From Azolla caroliniana (Eukaryota > Polypodiophyta): a stretch of 64,000 nt of DNA. The notes below the pieces were generated by a model that saw only the letters and a program-made list of their open reading frames with translations, had not been told where the DNA came from and searched no databases. A program made the position numbers and the translations under genes. Where the stretch lies: contig JBHGNT010000002.1 of NCBI GenBank assembly GCA_043228905.1, positions 1,426,001 through 1,490,000 of the forward strand, written 5' to 3'. Below, in pieces: positions 52,954 through 64,000 of this stretch (position 1 is the first letter of the stretch; each line of letters starts with the position of its first letter).

Positions 52954-55900
52954 ATGGATAGAGGCATGGCTACGTCGCTCCCGGTGGAGAAGCTCGACAG
53001 GAGCAACTACGCATCCTGGTCTTACAAGATGCACCAGTACCTGCTTGGACACGGGTACTGGAGTTATGTTGAAGGAGCGAATGATGCAGCGCCCGACTCG
53101 GCACACAAGGACTTCCCGGTATGGGAACAGGCGGCAAGCAGGGTGATGTACTGCTACGCGTCCAGTGTCGGCGATCAGCTGCTCAGCCACATCCGTGACG
53201 CCAAGATACCGAAGGATGCTTGGGGGAACCTGAAAAAGGTTTTCACCGCAAGCACCACTGCCCGGAAGCTGCAACTCAGACAGGAGTTGAACAATGTTCG
53301 ACAGAAGAACATGTCCATGGCAGACTACACGGGCCGGATAAAGGAGATCTACGACTCGCTCGCCTCTATCAATGTTACCGTAGAGGAAGACGAGATGGTG
53401 CAAGTATGTCTCGGAGGCCTGGCGTCCAAGTTCGGAGCGTTCCGGACTGCGGTGTGTACAAGGGAGAATACCCCCTCATTCTTCGACTTATAGTCGATGC
53501 TCCTTGTAGAGGAGAACCACGCCAGTGCATCTACCAGTGCATCCTCGGACAGCCGAATGTTGTACATGGGAACGGATCGGCTCCGTGGGCGTGGTGGAAG
53601 AGGTGGGTCGACACGCAATGGAGGCGGCCAGCAAGAGCAGGAACGGAGGCACTATGAGCGTGCCGACAGCAGTTCCAGGACTTCCACAAGCAGGGGGAGT
53701 CAAGGCGGTGCCGGAGGCCAGCAAGACAAATCCGCTACGGAATGCTGGTACTGTGGCAAAAAAGGCCACAGGGAAAGCGAGTGCTGGAAGAAGCGTGCCG
53801 ATTCGGACAAATCCGGATCCGGCAAGACCGGTAAGGATGGCTGGCAAAACTCGCACTACGCAAACGGATCAGGAGGATCCGGAACTGGAAAGGCCGGTAA
53901 GGGGCCAGCCTTGGTGATGAATCACAAGGCAAACTCAATGAAGAAGACCACTTCCAAAACGGAGGAAGTGTGGTATGTTGATTCCGGCGCGTCGAACCAC
54001 ATGACGAGCCACAAAGAGTGGTTCTCCTTTCTGGAGAAACCGGATCAACCAGGAGTAGTCGAAACCGGAGACGACACTCCTCACCCAATCGTGCACGTCG
54101 GAGAAGTCCCTCTAAGCCACGTCGGACAGAAAGGGAAGCTGATGAACGTATTACACGTTCCGACAATCACGAAGAACCTGGTGTCCGTCGGTCAGATTGT
54201 CGACCAGGGGATGCAGGTGCGGTTTACGCACCTTGGGTGCTTCATTGAGGATGAGGGCGAAGTCATTGCGCAAGGGCGCAGAGACGGGAGGATGTTTATC
54301 CTCAACACCAACGACTTTGGCACCGCTCTGTTCACGAAACGACAGAAGGTCGAGTCGGACATCGACCTATGGCACAAGCGGATAGGCCACAACAACTACC
54401 GGAGGCTTCAAGACCTGCAAACGAAACAAGTCGTTTTCGGTTTGCCAAAGTTCAGCGGCCGGAGAGCCGACATTTGTGAAGCCTGCCAACTTGGGAAGCA
54501 ATACCGGCTTCCATTCCCCACCGAACGGAACCGGAGCCGTAACAAGCTCGATTTCATCCATTCGGATGTGTGGGGACCGGCACAAAGTGTAAGCCTTGGC
54601 GGGAGCCGATACTTCGTCTCCTTCATCGACGACTATACTCGACAGACTTGGATCTACCTCATTGAGCGGAAGAGCGAAGTCTTCGACTGTTTCCGGAGCC
54701 TTCAGAAGATGGTGGAACGGGAATCGGAGAGGAAGATCAAATGCCTTCGGTCGGATGGCAGAAAGGAATATTTTTCCGGCCAATTCACTAGTTATCTGCA
54801 GCATAAGGGAATTCGGCAAGAGTTCAGCTGCAGATACACACCGGAGCAAAACGGTGTGGCCGAAAGGAAGAACCGGACACTCGTCGAAGCGGCAAGGGCA
54901 ATGCTGGAGGAGTCGAGCATGCCCCGGTTCTACTGGGCGGAGGCGGTCCGGATGGCCGTCTACATACAAAACCGCATTGGTGACAAGGTGTCAGCTCATG
55001 AGCTGTATTTCGGGCGCAAGCCGAACTTAAGACACCTTCGGATATTCGGCAGCATAGCGTATGTGCATGTGCCGGATCAGAAGCGAAGAAAGCTGGATGC
55101 AAAATCGGAAAAATGCATCCTAGTCGACTATGCTCAAGAGCAAAAGGGGTATAAGTGCTTTAACCCCCGGACGAAGGAAGTCCGAGTTAGCCGGGATGTC
55201 GAGTTCGATGAATCGGCATCCTGGTACTCCGTACCGACTCCGACTTCCGATCCCGACCCAATGCCGAAAGATCAGGCCAGTGAGCCGGAATTAGCCCTAA
55301 CAGAGGATGATGAAGCCGGGACTCAAGATGAGAGTCCGGAATCGTTACGGTTGAGTGGACCGAACGAGCGACTGAGTCAGTTGGACCAGTCGGATGAAGA
55401 GACGGCAAGTGGTGGAGACTCTGTCGTGCTCTCCCCGCGCAAGGAACCAAGGAAACGGTTCACGCGCAAAGAGAAGGGGAAGAGGAAGATGCCGGAATTC
55501 GAAACCGACAACGATGAGTCGGATCGGTGCATATCCGACTCCGGAAAGGAGAAAGGCGGATCTTCGGCAACGAAGACAGAACTGGCCAAGAAAGGCCTCA
55601 AATCAGGTGACGGTGCGTTGCGCCGATCAACCCGTCAGAAGGATCCCGTCATGCGGTACAGGTACAATGAATACATGGCGCATCATTATGCGTACATGAC
55701 TAAGGTGACAGAAGTGCGTGAGCCGGAGAGCTACGCAAAAGCGGCAAAGGACGCAAATTGGCGTGCCGCTATGGACGAAGAAATGCGGGCACTCGATGCC
55801 AACGAAACTTGGGACCTAGTTGATCCTCCCCGTCACTGTAAACCGATCGGATGCAAGTGGGTGTACAAGGTCAAGTACAACGCCGACGGTTCTGTTAACT

Positions 55901-56332
55901 GGTACAAAGCCCGGTTAGTGGCGAAGGGATACGCGCAGACCCATGGAATCGACTACGAGGAGACCTTCGCTCCTGTGGCGAAGATGACGACGGTTCGTGT
56001 GGTACTGGCGGTTGCTGTGGCAAGGGGGTGGCATCTTCACCAGATGGATGTGAAGAACGCCTTCCTTCAAGGAGAGCTTGAAGAAGAAGTCTTTATGACT
56101 CAGCCCCCCGGATTTCAATCGGAGATGAACAAGTCGGCGGTATGCCGACTGAAGAAGTCGCTTTATGGCTTGAAGCAAGCCCCCCGAGCTTGGAACGCTA
56201 AGATCACGCACCGGCTGCGTAAGCTGGGGTTTGCTGTCTCTAAGTCGGACTCTTCGTTGTTCATCCGGCAAGGCTCTGACGGTCCGGTATGTATACTCTT
56301 GTATGTGGATGATTTAGTCATCACCGGACCGG
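52954..56332 (+). pseudogene. Copia J gag-pol, first part, one nonsense codon
   Basis: The frame from ATG 52954 meets a TAG at 53491-53493, probably from CAG (Gln). It then continues in the same frame to the Gypsy G insertion. Domains: gag; zinc knuckle CWYCGKKGHRESEC near 53740; protease DSGAS near 53980; GAG-pre-integrase (LWHKRIGH..CEAC); integrase with HSDVW, RSDGRKEY and EQNGVAERKNR; reverse transcriptase with YVDD near 56305. The RSDGRKEY block keeps the catalytic Asp, but the usual N-G-G after it is changed. G is inserted just after VITG of the polymerase box. The second part is at 63356-64000. The pol resembles H more than C, D or E. Confidence 0.92.
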
Positions 56333-56977
56333 TGTGCTGATATTCCTCGCGGATGCGTGGAATGAGGCGGGGCCACGGGGGTCTTGTACCGAAGAGCAAG
56401 AGACAAAGGAGAAGGAAAGGGGCCCACTACGTGTGGGCGTAGATTCACAGGGGCACAGCCCTTCGACACAAAGACGCAAGTGGGACACCGACGTAGAGAG
56501 ACACGAATGTATGTATATATATATTAACAAGGACAAACAGAAAGAAGCACGAAGTCGGTTACAACCGAACCGGCCGGCGAACAGATGTCGATGCCTGTTC
56601 GTAAACGCTCAGAAAGAAAGGAGTAGGTTGGAGGTGCTGCCGGAAGCACTCGGGCATTCCTCAGAGCAGCGCGAGCCTCCCGAAACCCTGCGCCGAAAGA
56701 AGCTACGGAGTATGGAAGAGAGAGAAGCCTTCGGCCGACAACCCGACAGCACTTCGTCCTCTCTAACCGCGATCCCTTTCCTCTTCCCCGTCTCCCTCCT
56801 TTTATAGGCAAGAAAGGAGCCGTTTCCCATTAACTTCCTACCTACCGAATCTACCTACCTAGGATCTTCTATGTACCTAATTCTCTCTTATGTACAACAT
56901 AAGACGTACGTGCATGAAGAGCCGGTTCCTACGCTCCGGTGCACCGATTCCGCTTGTGGACGGTTTTCTTCACGACA
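56333..56977 (-). repeat. Gypsy G 3' LTR
   Basis: It starts TGTGCTGATATTCC on the plus strand and ends CTTCACGACA. The TATA box (complement) is at 56799-56806. The polypurine segment (complement of ccgcccccaccta) lies at 56979-56991. Confidence 0.94.
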
Positions 56978-59900
56978 TCCGCCCCCACCTAACCGCGCAT
57001 CCACCGGCATGCGCCAAATTGAGTTGGGACGGAGAAAACCGGTCCAGCCTTCCTCGCCCGTCGGTTCTTCCTCGGTTTCGGATCGTTCGTCGTTGCGGTC
57101 CAGGTTAACCGGATCCGGCTTGTCGTCGTGACGTTTCTTGAACGCTTTGATCCGTTTCCCAGCTACTGGTATCGCCATTCTCGTGCCGTCGAGTTCCGCT
57201 AGATGGTACGTCCCATTGTCGTTGGCGCTTTGTACCACGTAAGGCCCGAACCACCTTCTTGCGAACTTCCGCGTCGCTCGGTGCTGGTTGTCGAGGCTGC
57301 TGTCGTAGACTAGCACCCAGTCGCCTTCCTCGATCTTCTTCGGTCGGAGCCGGTGCGTCCGGTCAAACCGGGCTTTGTTCCTCGTCCTTGCCACCCGAAG
57401 CTTTCCCGCAGCCTGCTCCACGTCCTCCGGTCTTCGCTCGAGCTGTCATATACGCGCCGCCAACAGTTCCTCCCAGCTCATCTCGTCTCTCCAGTCCACA
57501 GTTGCCCATGAGGAGATCGTACGTTCCATCGGCATGATCGGCTTCTGCCCAAACATGAGCCCTGTCAGCATGAATCCGGTCACCGAACTGTGCGTAGTTC
57601 GGTCAGCCCACAACGCTTAAGGAAGCAGTTGCGGCCAGTTCCCGACTTGCCCTCCGCATGCCCGAACTAACACCTTGACGATCGGTCCGTGTCCGCGATC
57701 CACCTTCCCATTCGCCTCCGGATTGTACGCAGTGGTAAGCGAGAGCTTGACTCCTAGCCGGTCGAACAGCTCCTCGGCCTCTTCGGCGTCCAACTCCCCG
57801 CGATCAGCCACGATCTTCCCGACGCACCCGTACCGGCATATCACGTCCTCGATCAGGAACCGACATACGGCCGCGGTCGTTTTGTTCTGAAGGGCTCGGC
57901 CTTCCACCTCGTTCGTCAGATCTTCCCGAGCCAGAACCAGATACCGCATCTGTCCCATTCCCATCGGCATCGTCACCAGATCTACCATCCATTTGAAGTG
58001 GATGGTAGGAGGGTACGTAGGGTGAAGCTCGTCCCGCTATCGGACTATGGAGTGCATCTGACAACTCTCGCAAGTTGTCACGAACCGATGCACGTCCCGG
58101 TACAGTCCTGGCCACCAGTACTTCCCCTTTATCTTCTCGAACGTGGCCCACGTTCCACGGTGTCCAGCCCAAGGGCTGTCGTGGTAGGCCGTCAGCAGCT
58201 CCTCCTGTTCTTCCTCCATCGCCACCACCCGAAGCGGGACGCCGTTCCTCTTCTTCGGGTGCTTCCATAAGTATCCGTCCCGGAGAAAGAATCGGTATGC
58301 TTTCTTCCGGATCCGGTTGGCCTCGTCCCTCGTCCATGACGCATCCGACGTCATGGTCTTTATGAAACCACCGATCCGTAGCCACTCGCCGTCGTACTTG
58401 CTCTCGTCGAAGCCGTTGAGTGCCGGAGTGCTCGTCCCATCGGTCGTCACGTACGCTGCCTCGAAGAAGTCCACCCCGACTTCTTCGTCCTCCGAAACCA
58501 TGCCGACCTCGTCATCAAACCTCGCCCTCAAAAGCATGTCGGTCATGGCGTTGTCCTTTCCGGAAATATGTCGTATTTCCGGGTCCAGAGACTTGATGTA
58601 CGCTATCCACCTGAGCATCGCCAGGTCCGGTGTCGCACATCCGGAAACCATGCCGAGAATTGGCAGGCAATCCGTCTCGATAATCACTTCTGTCCCAATC
58701 AGGTAGTCTTTGTGGGCCTTTCCTGCCGAAATGATACCCCAGAGTTCGCGTTTAACCTGGGCGTACCCTCGCTGTCGCTCATTGAGGACCTTCGCGCCGA
58801 ATCAGATCGGGAACCGAATGCCGTCCTTGTCTTCTTGGTTGAGGACCCATCCGATCCCGGTCGGACTCGTATCCACTGTTATGTATACCGGGGTACCCTT
58901 CTCGTAGACAGCCTTCCGGAGCGCCGGTGTTGCCGCAAGAACTTCCTTCAGCTTCCGGATCGACTCCGTGTGCTCGTCTCGCCACTCGAATTTTTGCCCC
59001 TTCTTCAGCAACCCGTATAGCGGCTCCGCAACGTGGGCGTAATGCGGGATCCATATGTGGTAGAATGCGCATGCCCCTAGGAACCTCCGAACTTCTGTAA
59101 CCGAGCTACAGTCGGTCTTCATCGCGGAGATGGCTTCTACCTTTGCCGGAGACGGCTTCCGGCCATATGGTCCACATAGGTGTCCGACCACCAGGATTTC
59201 TGATTGCCCGAAGGCCGATTTCTCCCCGGAGAAGGTGAGCCTCGCATCTTCTAGCCTTTGTAGCACCCTCTCGCAGTCGTCGATGTGCGCTGCCACGAAT
59301 TGCCGACATCCGTCCGGCCCGAGTGTCTCGTCCTTCTCTTCCACCGGGCACCCCTTTATCGGAATGTCGTCTAGAAATGGCACGGTGATGTCCGAGATGC
59401 AATCCCTCAGTACCTTGTTCATTGCATTCACCATGTGGGCCACCGAGTTGGTCCCTCCTTGTGGGAGGGTACACATTCGCACTAGGCCGAGGGAAGTTCG
59501 CATTGTCGTAATGTCTCTGCTCTCCACGGCTAGCTGGAACTGGTCGTACCCCGAGTACAGATCACCGACCGAGTAAATCGACCTTCCGGCGAAGGCCTCC
59601 ACGAACTCGTCTATGGTCGGTCCGATTCCTGCGTTCCGAAGGGTCACTCTGTTGACCGGCTGCAGATCTTGAATGAAGCGCAATGTTCCGTTTTTCTTTG
59701 GTACGGTAAACCATTGGTTTGAGTATGGGGCACTTGACGGTTCGAGAATACCCATATCGACTTTCTGCCTCAATAGCTCCATCAACTTCGGGATGTGAGC
59801 TCTCGGTACTGGAATCGGCTTGAGATTCCACGGTACATGCGGTACCGTGAATATCACCATCGGCTCCATGATTGTCGGGTCTACGCACCCGATCTCTTCT

Positions 59901-60586
59901 GGTGAGAACGTGAAGCCTTTCCCGTGCCTTCCGAGCATCCTCCGAAACCGGTCTTCCTCCGCCAGCAGTAGGAACCCGCCCCCACCTATTTTGAGCTCCT
60001 GGAGCGTCCCGTCGGTGAAGGTGTGTCCTATGCGGACCGGATTTCGTAAACTGGGGTCCGACGCAACCCCTCTGATTCGGGATTCGTTGCCCTCCGGTAA
60101 GGGTGCCGCGACTGGCCTTACCTTCCGGTCCACAGTCTTGTACTTCGTGCTAACTCGGGCCATCCGATCCGACTCGAGCCCCTGACTGAAGTTCGTTATG
60201 ACTTCATACATCTCTTCGGAACATACCGGTATCGTCCGGTCTTCGTTAAGGTCTTCTCCGGCTACCTTCCTCAGCATCCCCAAGGTGTCGTCGAAGGAGA
60301 CCGCCTCCACGGCTCCGCTGATTTCCTCGTCCGGGCCGAGAACTCCGCACGCTCGAAGTCGCACTTCCGCCCTTCCCTTTTCTCGGCCAACGATGCCGAC
60401 TATCATACACCCTCCGTTGTTGGAGAAGCAAAATTTTTTACCTATCGTACAGGGTTTCTTCGGTTTCGGTTCTATCGTACAGCTGTGGGGTCTTTCCCAA
60501 GTGTCCGGACTGTCTCGGCCCCACGCCTTGGCAGCCCTCTCTAAAAATCCTCCCGGTTCTCGCCACCGAGGGATTCGCGGTTTCAT
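56888..60586 (-). pseudogene. Gypsy G pol (RT-RNase H-integrase), nonsense mutations
   Basis: One frame reads from 60586 to 56888 with stops at 58802 (TGA), 58037 (TAG), 57617 (TAA) and near 57443 (TGA). The domains match F: LPQGGTNSVAH, FLDD, TVDTSPTGIGWV, CESCQMH finger, integrase core and GPY/F module. The catalytic Glu of the integrase triad is Asp here (KVDRG against KVERG in F; codon at 57698-57700). The first codons overlap the gag stop as ATGA (60583-60586), because gag has a premature TGA there that F lacks. The frame relation to gag is -1, as in F. Confidence 0.9.
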
Positions 60587-62667
60587 TCGTGGTTCGGTCG
60601 CACCGTCAGAAATTGGACCGAATGGCGCCCGTCCTGGCTTTTGACCCTCGCGTAGGACGAACCGTTGTCTAACACCTTGGTCTCCATCCGCGCCGCTGTG
60701 ATGTATGGTTCCCCTAATATGACCAGGTGCGAGGACGTCTCCTGTACGAAGAAGTGTTGGTCAATCTCGACGTCGCCGATCTTGACTCGCAGGTTCGGGC
60801 AGGCCTCGTGCAGTTCCTCGGTGGCGCGCGTCGCCGCCCGTATCTTCCACCCATGCTTGGTGTTGATCGTCCACTTTCCCTTCTTATAGAAGTCCATGGA
60901 CATCAGGTTTATTTCCGAACCGTGGTCCACCAGTGCCACCACCGGTTCCTGAACATCTCCGATCTTCACCGGGGTCTCCGTGGTCGCTCGGGCCCAGTGT
61001 GGCCTCGAATAGTGGCTCTCCGCCCACTCATGTTCCAGCGCCAAGTCTTCGATGTGCATCGTCCGCACCTCCACCGGTCTTTCCGGTTCCGTCTCCGTCG
61101 ACAGCCTCTTCCGCTTCACCAAGTCCACAATGGAGTCGTGGAACTCCTTCTTAGCGATCCCTAGCACCTCCCGCAATGACAGCTCCACTTTGTTGTCGAG
61201 GATTCGTTCTTCTAGGACCTTTCGTAGGTCCGTGGTCCTTTCTATTTCTATCCCCAGTCGGTATCCGCCTTTCCTGGGGTTATCTTGCGCGCCGGACCCA
61301 CCGGCTTCGTTCCGTCGTTGCCCGAATCGGGTCTCGTATCGTTGTGAGGACCCGACCGCTCCGACTTTCCCCACTCGTTTGTCTTCTACCAGAGCCTCGT
61401 AGTTCCGGCAGGCGGCTTCTACGAAGCCCGTCTTCTCCTCGACCAGGTCGCTCCACCCGGTTATTTCCCGGACCCGTCTCTCAGCGCGGTCCGCTTCATC
61501 TTTCCTCAGCCGTGCGCCGGCGAGGCCTTCCAGCATTGCCGACCAGAATCCGTCTTTGCTCTCCTTTCGGGCCTCGCTGCCCCCGACCCGAATACCGGCC
61601 GTCGCCGAGTAGTGGATGGCCTCCACGTGTCGGGCCGCTGCCTCTTCCATCAGTCTCTTCATACCTCCTCGCCCGTCGTTCCGGTTTAGGGCCCTTCTGG
61701 TATCGCCGGCGTGCACCCGGCCTTCCCATAGGTACACCACCCGGTTTCTCAACGCCTCTGCGAAATCGCCGTAGTCCTTCCGAATGTGGCCGACCTCGTC
61801 GCACCACATGCACCTGTTCCCTGCTGCCGGCCGTCGGTCACGAGCCGGTTCGCCGCCTTCCCTTCGAGTCTGGGCAATCTGGAGATCTTTTATCGCCCGC
61901 GTCAACTCCTCCAGCGCTGCTCCTCCGGACGAGTCATTGACCATGCCGGTCGGAGCCGAACCGGTTTCGAGCCACTCCCGGGTCTCTGCCCTTCGCCCTT
62001 GCGGTGCCGGTTCAAGCCCCCTTGCTGTGACAGAGCCCGCTCCGGCCGCCCCGTTGTCAGCCCATTCTCGCCGTTTGTCGAAATGGCCACAGACTCTCTT
62101 AACCGCAGCCTAGTCGGTCGTCAGCCCGTCTTCGGTTTCTAACAAGGAGCCGACTTGATCCCGGTCCCGCTCGTCCACCGACTTGACGAACAGTAGGACC
62201 CGGCTCGTATCCAGAACGGTTCGGTCAAGCGCCGAAAGGAGCGCAAAGCGTTCCTCAAACTCCTAGAGGAGTGCCGACGCGTTTCTTCCCTTGCCGGGGG
62301 ACTCCACCCATTCCATGAAGTCCCGTTTCGAAAGCCGGAGCGCGTCGTCCAGCCCGTATTTTTCTAGGAGTCGGCCTTCGAACTCCTCCCAGGTACGGCT
62401 CTCCACCCGTACCTCGAGCACCTCCATATGGATGCTCGGCATCACCACTCGAGGGAACCCGGCAAGACGCCTCTCTTCCGGAATGTCCCGCATCAGCATT
62501 TCTGCCCCGTAGGACGCCAAATACTTCATGGCATCCTTTCCGCTGAACCGGCCTATCGTACCAACGACCACCTCAATGGCTCTATCGAGGGCGTCGGTGC
62601 CCTCGCGTGCGCTCAATATCCGATCCACGGCCGAAGCCATGGCCTCCGCAAGATCCGACCCCTTCAT
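60583..62667 (-). pseudogene. Gypsy G gag-protease, nonsense mutations
   Basis: From ATG 62667 the frame is collinear with F. Stops are TAG at 62263-62265, TAG at 62110-62112 and a terminal TGA at 60583-60585. It contains the zinc knuckle CMWCDEVGHIRKDY, whose last Cys is Tyr (near 61773), and the protease site VDHGSEINLMS near 60910. The Cys-to-Tyr and stop changes are mostly G-to-A or C-to-T. Confidence 0.9.
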
Positions 62668-62710
62668 CTTCTGCTCTTCTGCCGCCTCCTTCACGTCGGG
62701 TTCACCAAGA

Positions 62711-63355
62711 TGTGCTGATATTCCTCGCGGATGCGTGGAATGAGGCAGGGCCACGGGGGTCTTGTACCGAAGAGCAAGAGACAAAGGAGAAGGAAAGGGG
62801 CCCACTACGTGTGGGCGTAGATTCACAGGGGCACAGCCCTTCGACACAAAGACGCGAGTGGGACACCGACGTAGAGAGACACGAATGTATGTATATATAT
62901 ATTAACAAGGACAAACAGCAAGAAGCACGAAGTCGGTTACAACCGAACCGGCCGGCGAACAGATGCCGATGCCTGTTCGTAAACGCTCAGAAAGAAAGGA
63001 GTAGGTTGGAGGTGCTGCCGGAAGCACTCGGGCATTCCTCAGAGCAGCGCGAGCCTCCCGAAACCCTGCGCCGAAAGAAGCTACGGAGTATGGAAGAGAG
63101 AGAAGCCTTCGGCCGACAACCCGACAGCACTTCGTCCTCTCTAACCGCGATCCCTTTCCTCTTCCCCGTCTCCCTCCTTTTATAGGCAAGAAAGGAGCCG
63201 TTTCCCATTAACTTCCTACCTACCGAATCTACCTACCTAGGATCTTCTATGTACCTAATTCTCTCTTATGTACAACATAAGACGTACGTGCATGAAGAGC
63301 CGGTTCCTACGCTCCGGTGCACCGATTCCGCTTGTGGACGGTTTTCTTCACGACA
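62711..63355 (-). repeat. Gypsy G 5' LTR
   Basis: The LTR is 645 bp. The primer site (complement of tggtgaacccgacgtg) lies at 62692-62707, just left of it. The TATA box (complement) is at 63177-63184. Confidence 0.94.
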
Positions 63356-64000
63356 CCGGGTCTTCCCGAAATCAACCGCGTCAAGTCCCAGTTGTCGGAC
63401 GCATTCGAAATGAAGGACCTGGGGGACCTTCATTATTTTCTTGGGATCGAAGTGCTCCGGACCCCCGACGGCATATTGCTCTCACAACGACATTACGTGT
63501 TGAATATGTTGTATAAGTTCGGCATGACGGATTGCCGACCTGTCTCCACACCCCTGGACCGGAACCAGAAGCTTCGTCCCAACTCCGAACCGGCCTGCAA
63601 TGAGAAACGGTTCCGACAGGTTGTCAGAAGCCTGATCTACTTAACCATCACTTGACCTGACATCAGCTATCCGGTTGGCATGGTAAGTCAGTTCATGCAG
63701 AAGCCGACCGTGGAGCACCTTCAGTGCGCGCAACGAATATTACGGTATGTCAGCGGCACTAAGGATCGGGGACTGCTATACCGGCGAGGTATACCCGAAG
63801 AGCTTGTCGGTTACACAGATGCGGACTGGGCCGGCGATGCGTCTAATCGCCGCTCCACTTCCGGATACATGTTCTCCATAGGTAGCGCGGCCGTTGCGTG
63901 GAGCAGCAAGAAGCAGCCCACAGTGGCTTTGTCAAGCATTGAGGCTGAGTACCGGGCCGCTATCGTTGCCACTTGTGAAGCCATCTGGCTTCGGCGACTG
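63356..64000 (+). pseudogene. Copia J reverse transcriptase end and RNase H, partial at window edge
   Basis: The frame resumes in phase with the part ending at 56332. It reads through FEMKDLGDLHYFLGIEV to YLTIT, a TGA near 63653 (from the usual Arg codon before PDI), then RILRYVSGTKDRG, YTDADWAGD and EAEYRAA of RNase H. The window ends within RNase H. Confidence 0.92.

Larger units (their letters stand above)
56333..63355 (-). mobile_element. Gypsy G: full-length, younger relative of F, nonsense only
   Basis: The 645-bp LTRs are at 56333-56977 and 62711-63355, with about four differences (about 0.6%). The flanking CCGG at 56329-56332 and 63356-63359 is a 4-bp TSD: removing G with one CCGG restores the frame of copia J. 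Order gag-PR-RT-RH-INT. It is disrupted only by stop codons, with no frameshifts seen. Confidence 0.95.
52465..64000 (+). mobile_element. Copia J: LTR element split by Gypsy G, runs off window
   Basis: The 5' LTR is 52465-52859, the initiator-Met primer site is at 52860-52871, and gag-pol runs from 52954 to 56332 and resumes at 63356 after Gypsy G. It sits inside Gypsy I. The 3' LTR is beyond 64000. The candidate left TSD is AGAAA at 52460-52464. Confidence 0.93.

Noticed and set aside
60583-60586. ATGA stop-start overlap in Gypsy G as a reinitiation signal for pol
   Set aside because: F lacks both the TGA and the ATG here (CGAGCGA), so the overlap most likely comes from mutation in G; the T TTT TAG site is shared and more convincing.

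Overview
The window is nuclear DNA of a land plant. The evidence is an intron-rich plant E3 ligase gene of the RGLG type, copia elements primed from the plant initiator methionine tRNA site (tggtatcagagc), and dense nested LTR retrotransposons. The species cannot be named from the sequence.

Layout. 1-14280 is AT-rich host sequence. It holds a 625-bp hAT-like MITE with 12-bp inverted ends and a perfect 8-bp target duplication, one RGLG-type copine/RING ubiquitin ligase gene with 11 coding exons (5048-8555, 408 codons), and a decayed LINE reverse transcriptase (about 11690-13240). From 14281 to the right edge almost everything is LTR retrotransposon, apart from two short host remnants (19612-19669 and 39107-39995).

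Nested structure, read from LTRs, target-site duplications (TSDs) and interrupted reading frames. D (copia, +, 14281-19606) is intact and young. A (copia, +, 19675-39101) is old. It was split by B (pol-less Gypsy relative, +, 21824-31562) and C (copia, -, 32233-37831); B was split by E (copia, -, 22576-28041, intact and young). On the right, H (copia, -, about 39996-50128 and presumably beyond) was split by F (Gypsy, +, 40593-47467) and I (Gypsy, +, 50129-52464). I was split by J (copia, +, 52465 to beyond the window), and J by G (Gypsy, -, 56333-63355). H>I>J>G is four levels deep.

Working together. D and E keep full gag-pol frames and could in principle supply proteins to related copies. 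C and J are close to intact but carry nonsense codons. F, G, I and B belong to one unusual Gypsy group. It has LTRs starting TGTCGTGAAGA, a non-initiator-Met primer site (tggtgaacccgacgtg and variants), apparent 4-bp TSDs, a protease with Asp-His-Gly in place of Asp-Ser/Thr-Gly, a reverse transcriptase with Phe-Leu-Asp-Asp in place of Tyr-x-Asp-Asp, and gag and pol in different frames with a candidate -1 slip at T TTT TAG. B keeps the LTR start, primer site, polypurine region and gag of this group. Where pol should be it has about 3 kb of GC-rich frame built from tandem 74-codon and 121-codon modules. B is the best candidate here for something undescribed.
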